Positions 27,468-35,212 of a stretch of 57,197 bases of DNA are shown here, one piece after another. Source of the DNA: Lachnospiraceae bacterium. Its GTDB lineage: Bacteria > Bacillota > Clostridia > Lachnospirales > Lachnospiraceae. Location: contig JAAWAR010000127.1 in NCBI GenBank assembly GCA_022792295.1, positions 1-57,197 of the forward strand, given 5' to 3'. Under the pieces are notes generated by a model, which did no database searches, was not told where the DNA came from, and worked only from the letters and a program-made list of their open reading frames with translations. Both the position numbers and the translations under genes were made by a program. The first letter of the stretch is position 1. Every line of letters begins with the position of its first letter.

Positions 27468-27496
27468 ATTTTACACCACATTCTTCGAATCGTCAA
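27468..27496 (-). promoter_or_regulatory. Promoter of the metNIQ leader
   Basis: TTGACG (27491-27496), 17-bp spacer, TAAAAT (27468-27473) on the minus strand. It lies immediately after the rny stop. Transcription would start near 27461, 45 nt before the leader ORF. Confidence 0.7.
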
Positions 27497-27516
27497 GCAT
27501 TTTTCTTTTTTTCACA

Positions 27517-29061
27517 TTATTTTGCATAATCGGTCACTCTCGATTCGCGGATTACGTTGACCTTGATCTGGCCCGGATATTCCAACTCGTTCTCAATCCG
27601 TTTGGAAATATCTCTCGCTAGCAGGATCATATCATCGTCATTGATCTGATCCGGAACTACCATAATCCGTATCTCGCGTCCGGCCTGAATTGCAAAGGAC
27701 TTATCGACTCCCTTGAAGGAATTCGTGATGTCCTCAAGCTGTTTCAGACGGTTCGTGTATGTTTCCAACGTCTCTCTCCTGGCGCCCGGCCTTGCAGCGG
27801 AAATGGTGTCCGCAGCCTGCACGATGCAGGAAATCAAATTCGTCGGCTCAACATCGCCATGATGGGATTCCACCGCATTGATAACGGTCGCAGACTCCTT
27901 ATACTTTTTACAAAGCTCGGAGCCAAGCTGGATATGGGAACCCTCTAACTCATGATCGACAGATTTTCCAATGTCATGTAACAAACCGGCGCGCTTCGCC
28001 ATTCTTACATCCACGCCGACCTCCGAGGCCAAAAGCCCCGCCAGCTGTGCGACTTCAATGGAATGCTTCAGCGCGTTCTGTCCGTAGCTGGTCCTGAATT
28101 TCATTTTTCCTAAGAGCTTGATAAGCTCCGGGTGGATATTATGGATGCCAACCTCAAGCACGGCAGCCTCGCCTTCTTCGCGCATCATGTTTTCGACTTC
28201 CCTCTGCGCTTTCTCCACCATTTCTTCGATCCTGGCCGGATGAATCCGCCCATCCACAATCAGCCGCTCCAGTGCGATTCTTGCAACTTCTCTCCGCACC
28301 GGATCAAAACCCGACAGCACGACTGCTTCCGGAGTATCATCGATAATCAGTTCCACCCCGGTCATGGTTTCCAGCGTGCGGATATTACGGCCTTCTCGTC
28401 CGATAATACGGCCCTTCATCTCGTCACTCGGAAGCTGAACGACAGAAACCGTTGTCTCCGCCACGTGGTCCGCGGCACATCGCTGAATCGCCATTACCAC
28501 ATATTCCCGGGCCTTCTTGTCCGCTTCCTCCCGGGCCCTGCTCTCCAGCTCCTTCACGAGCCTTGCCGTATCGTGCTTTACATCCTCCTCAACGGTCTTT
28601 AAGAGGTATTCTTTCGCCTGGTCGATCGTAAGGCCGGAAATTTTTTCCAGTTCCTCCTGTTCCTTCGTAAACAGTTCCTCCACCTCGGCGGTGCGCTTTT
28701 TAAGAGCCTCCTCCTTAGACGCAAGACCGGCTTCCTTTCGCTCCATCTGCTCGGACTTTTTGTCCAGGTTTTCCTCCTTGCTCAGCACGCGGCGCTCATA
28801 GCGCTGAATCTCTGCCCGGCGCTCTTTGGTTTCCTTTTCAAGCTCGTTCCTCGCTTTTAAATTCTCCTCTTTCGCCTCCAGGAGAGCTTCTTTTTTCTTG
28901 GTTTCTGCGATCTTTAATGCTTCATCTATTATTTCTCTGGATTTTTCTTCCGCGCTTCCGATCTTACTCTCATAGCTTTTTTTCCGGTAAGCGACAGCCA
29001 TAAGCCAGGTAATAGGAGCCACAATAATTGCCGCTAATAATGCGCTTATTATTGGTGACAC
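27517..29061 (-). CDS. rny: Ribonuclease Y
   Basis: A 514-residue membrane-anchored endoribonuclease that starts mRNA decay in Firmicutes. Order of parts: N-terminal transmembrane helix (about 3-24); long charged coiled coil (about 30-190); KH domain with [15 protein letters not shown] (about 215-235); HD domain with the metal-binding GLLHDIGK motif; and a C-terminal RNase Y-specific part. The start is GTG 29061 with GGAGG 7 nt upstream. Length is close to the B. subtilis protein (520). It is transcribed from its own promoter at 29244-29272 and is followed by the metNIQ leader promoter. Confidence 0.97.
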   Translation of the reverse strand: MSPIISALLAAIIVAPITWLMAVAYRKKSYESKIGSAEEKSREIIDEALKIAETKKKEALLEAKEENLKARNELEKETKERRAEIQRYERRVLSKEENLDKKSEQMERKEAGLASKEEALKKRTAEVEELFTKEQEELEKISGLTIDQAKEYLLKTVEEDVKHDTARLVKELESRAREEADKKAREYVVMAIQRCAADHVAETTVSVVQLPSDEMKGRIIGREGRNIRTLETMTGVELIIDDTPEAVVLSGFDPVRREVARIALERLIVDGRIHPARIEEMVEKAQREVENMMREEGEAAVLEVGIHNIHPELIKLLGKMKFRTSYGQNALKHSIEVAQLAGLLASEVGVDVRMAKRAGLLHDIGKSVDHELEGSHIQLGSELCKKYKESATVINAVESHHGDVEPTNLISCIVQAADTISAARPGARRETLETYTNRLKQLEDITNSFKGVDKSFAIQAGREIRIMVVPDQINDDDMILLARDISKRIENELEYPGQIKVNVIRESRVTDYAK

Positions 29062-29088
29062 AGGAGCACCTCCTTTATTTAGTTTTCA

Positions 29089-29236
29089 TTGTACAGCGGT
29101 AACGGTTCAGTACCCTCACAGTTACGAGCAAAAATCCATTTAAAACTGCCTGCTGCAATGGGCTTTTTGCCTGCTATTCCACGTTTTCTTATAGTCAGCG
29201 CAGCAAGTGCACGACCTACCGAGCAGTTACGTACAA
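29089..29236. repeat. 148-bp element with inverted ends in the rny 5' leader
   Basis: The segment is bounded by TTGTAC-N4-GTAAC on the left and GTTACGTACAA on the right, an 11-bp inverted match with one 4-nt bulge. It lies entirely between the rny promoter and the rny start, so it would be transcribed as leader RNA. The interior has further repeats of the CAGTTAC/GTAAC type. It may be a dispersed MITE-like intergenic repeat or a structured leader. No ORF is seen in it. Confidence 0.4.
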
Positions 29237-29243
29237 TACTTCA

Positions 29244-29272
29244 ATTTTAAACGGTTTTGTACATTATGTCAA
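29244..29272 (-). promoter_or_regulatory. Promoter of rny
   Basis: TTGACA (29267-29272), 17-bp spacer, TAAAAT (29244-29249), a near-consensus sigma-A promoter on the minus strand, giving a leader of about 175 nt. Confidence 0.75.
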
Positions 29273-29307
29273 GTATATAGGTTTTTAATGCTCCAGTTTT
29301 TTAATAT

Positions 29308-29760
29308 CTACTCCTCCATGCGGGCAAAAGCCGCCCGAATCGCCTCGCCGGAAAAGCCTTTGTGAGAAAGATAGCCCGCCTGCTTTCGCCTCTCCTCAAA
29401 CGAAGCCGCCTTTCCGGAATAGCGCCGTTTTTCTAAAAGGCCCATCACCTGTCTTACCTCGTCGATCTCAGCTTCCTCGAGGGCTTTGTCCGCTACCTCC
29501 CTTGCTACACCCTTCTTGGAAAGCTCATATCGCATCTGCCTGACACTCTTTTTTTTCATATTTCGCTCGATAAAACGCCTTGTATATTCCTCATCGTCCA
29601 AATAGCGGTACTCCTTCAAAAATGCAACCGCACCATCGACAGAAGCCGGCAGAAATCCCTGTTCTGCCAGCTTCTTACGCATCTCGGCCTCTGTTTTTGC
29701 AGAAAACTGCAGATAATAGAGCCCCTTATTCTTTGCTGCCGTAAGCTCCTTCTCGCCCAT
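29308..29760 (-). CDS. recX: RecA regulator RecX
   Basis: A 150-residue, three-helix-repeat protein of the RecX family that modulates RecA filaments. Repeats resembling EMRKKLAEQGF, RQMRYELSKKGV and KQAGYLSHKGF are visible at about 50-residue intervals. It begins 3 bp after the recA stop, with its ribosome-binding site (AGAGG) inside the end of recA, so it is cotranscribed and SOS-induced with recA. Confidence 0.93.
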   Translation of the reverse strand: MGEKELTAAKNKGLYYLQFSAKTEAEMRKKLAEQGFLPASVDGAVAFLKEYRYLDDEEYTRRFIERNMKKKSVRQMRYELSKKGVAREVADKALEEAEIDEVRQVMGLLEKRRYSGKAASFEERRKQAGYLSHKGFSGEAIRAAFARMEE

Positions 29761-29763
29761 GGC

Positions 29764-30879
29764 TTATGCCTCTTTCGCTTCGGAGCTTTCCGGCTCTGCC
29801 GCCTCTGCCGTCTCCGGGACCGGTTCCTTTTTGGATTTTTTCGTTTTCGCTTCTGCGGGTTCCGAAGACGTCACCAGATGCTGCGCTCCCAAGCCATGCA
29901 GTTCCCTGACCTTGTTCTCGACTTCTTCGCAGACAGCCGGGTTTTGCTGAAGATACTGTTTCGCATTTTCCCGCCCCTGTCCGATCTTAGTTCCCTGATA
30001 CGCATACCAGGAGCCGCTTTTCTCAATAATATTTGCGTTTACTGCCAGGTCTATCAGATCTCCCTCTTTGGAAATCCCCTTTCCGAACATAATGTCAAAC
30101 TCGGCTTCCTTAAACGGCGGCGCAATCTTATTTTTTACGACCTTCACGCGGACATGGTTTCCCACAATCTCGCCGCTCTGCTTTAATGCCTCCGCTTTCC
30201 TGACTTCTAACCGCACCGATGAGTAAAATTTAAGTGCCCGCCCTCCCGTCGTCACCTCCGGACTTCCGTATACGACGCCGACTTTTTCACGAAGCTGGTT
30301 GATAAAAATCACGATGCAGTTTGTCTTACTGATCACCGCGGTCAGCTTCCTGAGCGCCTGCGACATCAGACGCGCATGCAGGCCTACGTGGCTGTCTCCC
30401 ATATCTCCGTCAATCTCCGCCTTTGGCACCAGCGCGGCAACCGAATCCACGATTACAATATCCACCGCGCCGGAACGCACCATCGTCTCCGTGATCTCCA
30501 ACGCCTGCTCACCGTTATCCGGTTGCGAGATATAGAGGTTATCAATATCCACGCCGATGTTCTTTGCATAGACCGGATCCAATGCGTGCTCCGCGTCAAT
30601 AAAGCCCGCGATCCCGCCACGCTTTTGTACTTCTGCTACCATATGTAACGCTACGGTTGTCTTACCGCTTGACTCCGGCCCGTAGACCTCTATTACACGC
30701 CCTTTCGGGACACCGCCCAGCCCGAGCGCCAAATCCAGGCTCAGTGATCCGGTCGGCACCGTCTCGATATTCATATTTGAGCCCGAGGAGCCAAGTTTCA
30801 TCACGGAGCCCTTCCCATATGCTTTTTCAATCTGTGTAAGAGCCGCTTCAAGGGCCTTTAATTTATCATTTTTATCCAT
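29764..30879 (-). CDS. recA: Recombinase RecA
   Basis: A 371-residue recombinase for homologous recombination and SOS induction. Walker A is GPESSGKTT (67-75), followed by DAEHALDP and [20 protein letters not shown]; the L2 region [10 protein letters not shown] is intact. The C-terminus is acidic and Ala/Glu/Lys-rich, as common in RecA. ATG 30879 is chosen over 30891 because GGAGG lies 5 nt upstream. It is regulated by a LexA box at 30927-30940 just downstream of its promoter. Confidence 0.98.
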   Translation of the reverse strand: MDKNDKLKALEAALTQIEKAYGKGSVMKLGSSGSNMNIETVPTGSLSLDLALGLGGVPKGRVIEVYGPESSGKTTVALHMVAEVQKRGGIAGFIDAEHALDPVYAKNIGVDIDNLYISQPDNGEQALEITETMVRSGAVDIVIVDSVAALVPKAEIDGDMGDSHVGLHARLMSQALRKLTAVISKTNCIVIFINQLREKVGVVYGSPEVTTGGRALKFYSSVRLEVRKAEALKQSGEIVGNHVRVKVVKNKIAPPFKEAEFDIMFGKGISKEGDLIDLAVNANIIEKSGSWYAYQGTKIGQGRENAKQYLQQNPAVCEEVENKVRELHGLGAQHLVTSSEPAEAKTKKSKKEPVPETAEAAEPESSEAKEA

Positions 30880-30926
30880 TTTTTCCTCCATGCTGAAAAG
30901 TATTCATGTGCAAATTTCTCCAAAAT

Positions 30927-30940
30927 AGAACAAATGTTCT
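30927..30940. promoter_or_regulatory. LexA (SOS) box of recA
   Basis: AGAACAAATGTTCT matches the Gram-positive GAAC-N4-GTTC SOS box, with 6-bp perfect arms. It lies right at or after the predicted transcription start of recA, where LexA would block RNA polymerase. Confidence 0.85.
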
Positions 30941-30950
30941 TTCTGCTGTT

Positions 30951-30979
30951 ATCATAATACATCTGCGGGAAAAAGTCAA
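30951..30979 (-). promoter_or_regulatory. Promoter of recA-recX
   Basis: TTGACT (30974-30979), 17-bp spacer, TATGAT (30951-30956) on the minus strand, adjoining the LexA box. Confidence 0.8.
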
Positions 30980-31064
30980 CCGTTTCCTGTGGGAAATCTC
31001 CGGGAATTTCCGGATTGAAAGCTGGAAGTCAGGCTTTTGTCCGGGACGGGAAAGCCGGAACAGA

Positions 31065-31101
31065 TAAAAACCTGCGGGATATGTGTATCATACCCCGCAG
31101 G
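31065..31101 (-). terminator. Leftward intrinsic terminator with no obvious parent gene
   Basis: CCTGCGGG and CCCGCAGG form an 8-bp stem, extended to about 13 bp through one mismatch, followed on the minus strand by TTTTTATC. No leftward gene directly precedes it. It may have served the histidine kinase operon (33001) before the AT-rich island entered. Confidence 0.75.
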
Positions 31102-31273
31102 CCTTGCTTCTGTCAAGCACTATTTGTCTTCTATTGCGTCAAGGTGTGCAGGATTACAATACATGGGTGAAACCAGATAAGGAGGAAACGCAAAAATTTT
31201 ATTGCAGCAGAAAACGCAAAACCAAAAGATATAAGATGCTCACCGAAACCTGGCAACAGGAGGGGGGCCGGCG

Positions 31274-31372
31274 TTGGATTTTTTCATTTCTTTTCTTATC
31301 GCTGTTGCGGTTGGTGTAGCTTGCCACTACATCATCAAATCGTTAGACAGCAATGACAAGAGCAACAAATAA
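31274..31372 (+). CDS. Small hydrophobic peptide, candidate type I toxin
   Basis: A 32-residue ORF starting at TTG 31274 with a very strong Shine-Dalgarno (GGAGGGGGG, 6 nt upstream). The peptide is one membrane helix (FFISFLIAVAVGVACHYII) with a short charged tail ending in DSNDKSNK. Size, helix and polar tail are those of small membrane toxins of type I toxin-antitoxin loci such as TxpA or BsrE. It is followed by a hairpin at 31414-31439 that a convergent minus-strand RNA (31402-31482) would share. A short overlapping frame lies upstream (ATG 31234). The function is inferred from architecture only. Confidence 0.55.
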   Translation: MDFFISFLIAVAVGVACHYIIKSLDSNDKSNK

Positions 31373-31401
31373 CCTACTGGGTGCTTTGCCAGTATAAAAG
31401 T

Positions 31402-31482
31402 AAAGAAAAATCCCTAGACTGTACTGCAATACAGTTTAGAGATTCATTCTTTCGTCAACGTGGACTTTTCATTTCCTTTTGC
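31402..31482 (-). ncRNA. Candidate antisense RNA convergent to the small membrane peptide
   Basis: From the promoter at 31489-31517 a transcript would start near 31482 and stop at a hairpin (CTAAACTGTA/TACAGTCTAG with one G-U pair, 31414-31439) followed by GGATTTTTCTTT. This gives an RNA of about 80 nt, complementary to the 3' region of the toxin-like mRNA if that mRNA reads through 31414-31439. This convergent, 3'-overlapping layout is that of txpA/RatA-type antitoxin RNAs. Confidence 0.5.
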
Positions 31483-31488
31483 CTATTA

Positions 31489-31517
31489 ATTATAGCATAT
31501 GCAAAAATGTTTTTCAA
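31489..31517 (-). promoter_or_regulatory. Strong promoter of the candidate antisense RNA
   Basis: TTGAAA (31512-31517), 17-bp spacer, TATAAT (31489-31494) with TGC directly before it (extended -10), on the minus strand. No leftward protein gene follows, which points to an RNA product. Confidence 0.75.
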
Positions 31518-31595
31518 CACGCTTTTTCTTCTACAATGTGAAAAATATGTTAAAATGAAAATGCAGAATAATTGCACGGGAAAGGATACTACACT

Positions 31596-32657
31596 ATGAA
31601 GATATTTGCCAAAATTGGAGGCATCACATTTCTAAGCACCAAGTTATTTAGGTTTATGAAAAATGAATATAGTAAAGGAGCTATATTCAACAAAGCGATA
31701 AAAACTTTAATTACTTTATTATTCCTAATTATATTTCTAAAGATAATAATTTTCATTTTGTCGCCTAATGATGGTTGGGTTAGCTTGGATTCTGATTTAA
31801 TTCACACTCTTGAAATAGAAGCAGAATATGTAAGCGCCGCAAATAAGAGCTATATGCTTGCCATTGATCCATATGATGACTCAAATATCTCAATTGATTT
31901 TATGGCAGATGGCTACCAGCTATACGACAAATCTGGGAATCTAGTAGAGCAATCGAACGAAAGAGATATACTGGTTTTAAAGCTTGATGGAAATGAAGGA
32001 TTAACTATATCTTCCGATTCTGATAATTCTGAACTAATAGAATACAATTTATTTACACAATCTAATGTGTCATTTTGGCAGAAACGCGACACAGTATTTA
32101 TAAATGATGGTTATCAAGGGAGCTTACATCTCTCGCCATATAGTAGCATGACGCTTCAAACGAGAAGCGATGTATTAACTAATCAATGGGAGATTCACTT
32201 CACTAATAGCAAAAATTATTCTTCATTGTATTGTACGGGTTATATTTTCTTGCGAATACATAATTGCAATTCAGTACGTATACTCCGTGATGGAACCCAC
32301 ACCGTCTCATTATTAAGAGATGAATACTGGTATTTATCAAATATCACTCAATGTTCTACTTCGCTAGTTGGAAGTATAAATTTTAAAGTGGCTAGTATGG
32401 CGTTAGACTATCGGGTTGCTAATCAACCTTTGCTCATTAAAGGGAATGGTTTGACAAGTATATTGAAAATAGAGAAAAATAATATTACAAACTTCCAATT
32501 AATTGGAACAGCCAGTGTGGTAGAATTGGATGAAGAAAGTTTATTCCCGTCTGTTTTTAGTATTATATATTCAAATTTATGGGGATTTTTGGCCATAATA
32601 ATCACACCATTCATTAGCTTTTTTTTGAATATATGGCGCCCATCCAAGAAAGAATGA
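31596..32657 (+). CDS. Unknown AT-rich membrane-anchored protein
   Basis: I do not recognise this 353-residue protein. It has a basic N-terminus, one hydrophobic helix at about residues 32-55, a long hydrophilic, Ser/Asn/Asp-rich and beta-looking middle part, and a second hydrophobic helix near the C-terminus (about 320-345). The middle probably lies outside the cell. ATG 31596 is chosen because AAAGGA lies about 9 nt upstream. Base composition is strikingly AT-rich (roughly one third GC) against the GC-richer neighbours, and codons end in A/T, indicating recent transfer. It lies between the candidate toxin-antitoxin locus and a broken gene, with no partner gene that would explain it. Confidence 0.75.
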   Translation: MKIFAKIGGITFLSTKLFRFMKNEYSKGAIFNKAIKTLITLLFLIIFLKIIIFILSPNDGWVSLDSDLIHTLEIEAEYVSAANKSYMLAIDPYDDSNISIDFMADGYQLYDKSGNLVEQSNERDILVLKLDGNEGLTISSDSDNSELIEYNLFTQSNVSFWQKRDTVFINDGYQGSLHLSPYSSMTLQTRSDVLTNQWEIHFTNSKNYSSLYCTGYIFLRIHNCNSVRILRDGTHTVSLLRDEYWYLSNITQCSTSLVGSINFKVASMALDYRVANQPLLIKGNGLTSILKIEKNNITNFQLIGTASVVELDEESLFPSVFSIIYSNLWGFLAIIITPFISFFLNIWRPSKKE

Positions 32658-32918
32658 ACAGCATACAAAAATTGGGGCGCGGCAGCCAAGTATGGCCACC
32701 GTGCCCCGCCTTTGTGTGGGGGCAGCTCTTATGCGCCTGTTACGCAGTAGAAGCCCATTTTTAAGGGCTTGAATGAGCGCCCCTGTCAGCTCATTCAGGT
32801 CGATGTCAAATGTGTCCGTCTGTCTTATCAACAGCAGTGTCATCGGAAAACGCTTTTTCCGGTATACCGCCACTGATGCGTTTTCCAGATGGTTCTTTAT
32901 GGAAGTTTTGAGGAACAA
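32577..32918 (-). pseudogene. Broken gene fragment of unknown family
   Basis: On the minus strand a protein-like stretch (RKKRFPMTLLLIRQTDTFDI, then DLNELTGALIQALKNGLLLR) is encoded at about 32720-32880. A proper start (GGAGGAATA then ATG at about 32927) is in another frame and stops after eight codons, so the gene appears frameshifted; downstream, the frame runs into the inverted 3' end of the AT-rich gene. I do not recognise the family. It looks like debris of a mobile or accessory gene. Apart from this and a possible terminator, the 32658-33000 gap holds nothing I can name. Confidence 0.35.
32674..32707 (+). terminator. Possible terminator after the AT-rich gene
   Basis: GGGGCGCGG pairs with CCGTGCCCC (one G-U) around a 16-nt loop, 17 bp after the stop. 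The following T run is poor (CCTTTGTGT), so this is tentative. Confidence 0.35.
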
Positions 32919-33000
32919 AGCATTATTCCTCCATCTTTCTTGAACACCTTGTCACGTCTTTCCCCTGTCCCACTGCATGCAATCCGGACGGACGCAGACT

Positions 33001-34332
33001 TTATTTCCTGTAAAACACCACCCGGATCTCCGTCCCTTTTCCCTCCTCGCTTTCTAAAAAAACCTCGGCCCCATGCTGTGCCGCGATATGCTTTACGATC
33101 GCAAGCCCAAGCCCTGTACCCCCGGTAGCCCTTGAGCGGCTTTTATCCACCCGGTAGAACCGCTCAAATACCCGCATTTGATGCTCCTTTGGGATCCCAA
33201 TGCCCGAATCCTGCACGGACAGGCACACCTGTCCGGCCGTTTCTGATACAGTTACTTTTACCAGACCGCCCTGGTTGTTGTAACGGATCGCGTTATCGCA
33301 GAGATTATAGAGAAGTTCCTCCATCAGGTGCCTGTCCGCGCGGATCACGGCTGATTTTCCGCTGAGGCGAATCGTGACCCCCTGCCGCCTGGCAACCATC
33401 TCCAGCTGGCAAAGGCAGTCCTCTGACAGCCGGTATAAATCCACAGCCGTATAGTCCGGCTCCTGGTTTTTTTCGTCCAGCCGCGAAAGCTGAAGGATGT
33501 CATTAATCAGGGAGAGAAGCCGTTTGGAATTTTTATGGATCTCTCCCGCAAAACGCGCGATATTTTCTTCTCCGGCCATGCCGTGCTCAATCAGCTGCGC
33601 ATACCCGGAGATTGCGGTAAGCGGCGTCTTTAATTCATGGGAAACGTTTGCCGTAAATTCCTGGCGCAGTGCGGCATTTTTCAGAATATCCTCATGTTGC
33701 CTGCGAATCGTCGTCATAAACGGCACAAATTCTTTATAGACCACGGCCGCATCCGGCTCCGACAGAGTCTCCGCCATCTGTTCGATCGGCCGCATCAGGC
33801 TTTTCGTAAAATAACTTGCAAACACCAGGCAAACCGGAAGCAGGAGCAGAACAGCGGCAACCGCCATGGGCAAAAGATCCAAAGCCACCGCAAGAAAGCT
33901 TCGTGCCTCTCTGGAAATCCGCAGAACCGATCCGTTTCCCAGATCCACTGCATAGTAAAACAGCTTTTTATCAAGTGTTTTTGACCGCCTGCTTTTACTC
34001 CCTTCTCCCTGCAAAAACGCCTCCCGTACCTCGGGCCGATCCTCATGGCTTTCCATCGACCCCGCAGCCGCGTTGGTGTCAAACAAAACCGCCCCCTCCG
34101 CCGCGATCACGGTGATGCGAAGCTTGTCCGGTTCAAGCTCATAGCTGTCCGGGCAGAGCGTTTCGGGTTTCTCAAACACATGCATGCTTTTTAAGAGCAT
34201 GGCGTCGGCTCTGAGATCTGCAAAAACCTGCTCCTTAAAGATCCCGTAAAATGCGAGCATGGAAAACAGAAGCGTCAAAAGCATGGCCAGCGCCGAGGTG
34301 GCCAAAAGCTCTTTATGTATCTTCGCCTTCAT
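33001..34332 (-). CDS. PhoR-type sensor histidine kinase
   Basis: A 443-residue membrane kinase. The first transmembrane helix is at about residues 8-32. An extracytoplasmic sensor region with FDTNAAAGSMESHEDRPEV, as in PhoR-type kinases, extends to about 150. A second helix is at about 155-178, followed by a HAMP-like linker, the H-box FTANVSHELKTPL with His232, an N box (LCDNAIRYNN) and G boxes (DSGIGIP, TGGTGLGLAI). ATG 34332 is chosen because GGGGAGG lies just upstream. It overlaps the response regulator gene by 20 bp. With the adjacent Na/Pi symporter and Pho box, phosphate limitation is the likely signal. Confidence 0.9.
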   Translation of the reverse strand: MKAKIHKELLATSALAMLLTLLFSMLAFYGIFKEQVFADLRADAMLLKSMHVFEKPETLCPDSYELEPDKLRITVIAAEGAVLFDTNAAAGSMESHEDRPEVREAFLQGEGSKSRRSKTLDKKLFYYAVDLGNGSVLRISREARSFLAVALDLLPMAVAAVLLLLPVCLVFASYFTKSLMRPIEQMAETLSEPDAAVVYKEFVPFMTTIRRQHEDILKNAALRQEFTANVSHELKTPLTAISGYAQLIEHGMAGEENIARFAGEIHKNSKRLLSLINDILQLSRLDEKNQEPDYTAVDLYRLSEDCLCQLEMVARRQGVTIRLSGKSAVIRADRHLMEELLYNLCDNAIRYNNQGGLVKVTVSETAGQVCLSVQDSGIGIPKEHQMRVFERFYRVDKSRSRATGGTGLGLAIVKHIAAQHGAEVFLESEEGKGTEIRVVFYRK

Positions 34333-35008
34333 TTTCCCTCCCCGTTTCAAGCCTGTAGCCTACATTCCGTACGGTGCGGATCATGCTACCGGCACCGCCT
34401 AATTTCTGGCGCAGCGTTCGGATATGCATATCCAATGTACGGGACTCGCCCTCAAAATCAATTCCCCAGACCCGCTCCAAAATAGTTTCCCGCGTCACAA
34501 CAATCCCGGCGTTGTACATCAGGAGCTTCAAAAGCTCATACTCTTTAAACGTCAGGCTGCAAGGTTTATCCTCTACGTAGACCATACGCTTTTCATCATC
34601 TAAAAACAGATCTCCCAGAGAAAAAAATTTTTCCTCCTTCAGAGTCCTCCGAAGCATTGCCTTCACTCTCGCAATCAGCTCCATAATGCCAAACGGCTTC
34701 GTCAGATAATCATCGGCTCCCAGATCCAGGCCCTTAACTTTGTCAAGTTCCGTCGATTTTGCCGTCACCATAATGACCGGCAGTCTTTTTGTCTCCGGCA
34801 GACGACGCAGCTTTTCCAAGATCTTAAGCCCGTCCTCATCCGGCAGCATCAGATCTAAAAGCACCAGATCCGGCTTCTTAATCTCCAGTCTTTCGTAAAA
34901 ATCGCGGGCACATACAAATCCCTCCACCTGATGACCACTGTTTTTCAATGCAAAGACCTCTATTTCCAGAATATTCCGGTCATCCTCTACGGTATAAATA
35001 AGCGCCAT
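34313..35008 (-). CDS. PhoB/PhoP-type response regulator
   Basis: A 231-residue OmpR-family regulator. The receiver domain has acidic residues E8, D9 and D10, phosphoacceptor D52 (LVLLDLMLP) and the conserved Lys in LTKPF. The C-terminal winged helix ends with RTVRNVGYRLE. ATG 35008 is chosen because AAGGGGG lies 6 nt upstream; the frame opens earlier at 35038. It is coupled to the kinase gene. An extended -10 (TGG TATAAT) about 190 bp upstream is the likely promoter. It presumably binds the repeated TTTACA sites at 37054-37092. Confidence 0.93.
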   Translation of the reverse strand: MALIYTVEDDRNILEIEVFALKNSGHQVEGFVCARDFYERLEIKKPDLVLLDLMLPDEDGLKILEKLRRLPETKRLPVIMVTAKSTELDKVKGLDLGADDYLTKPFGIMELIARVKAMLRRTLKEEKFFSLGDLFLDDEKRMVYVEDKPCSLTFKEYELLKLLMYNAGIVVTRETILERVWGIDFEGESRTLDMHIRTLRQKLGGAGSMIRTVRNVGYRLETGRENEGEDT

Positions 35009-35193
35009 GTTAAGCCCCCTTGCCTTTACTAAGCTCATGAATCCCCCGTTAAGTGCTTTCCAAAGGTATCATCTCTTTCAAGATGGCAGCATGTCCTTTG
35101 GACATTCTATGCCTCCGGGGATGCACACGATTTCCTTCGGAAAATGCCCTCCTTTCGGCGGACACAAATCGGCGCGGTTTCGTCCCTTTCGAG

Positions 35194-35199
35194 ATTATA
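35194..35199 (-). promoter_or_regulatory. Extended -10 of the response regulator-kinase operon
   Basis: TATAAT preceded by TGG on the minus strand, without a recognisable -35. It lies 14 bp past the symporter stop, so the two-component genes can also be read by readthrough from the Pho-controlled promoter. Confidence 0.45.
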
Positions 35200-35212
35200 C
35201 CATAGTACACGC

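Noticed and set aside
29062-29307. Protein-coding gene between rny and recX
   Set aside because: No frame with a start and ribosome-binding site; the interval is filled by the rny promoter and leader repeat.
31083-31319. 78-codon plus-strand ORF at the island edge
   Set aside because: It starts inside a terminator hairpin without a ribosome-binding site and overlaps the better-supported 32-residue membrane peptide in another frame.
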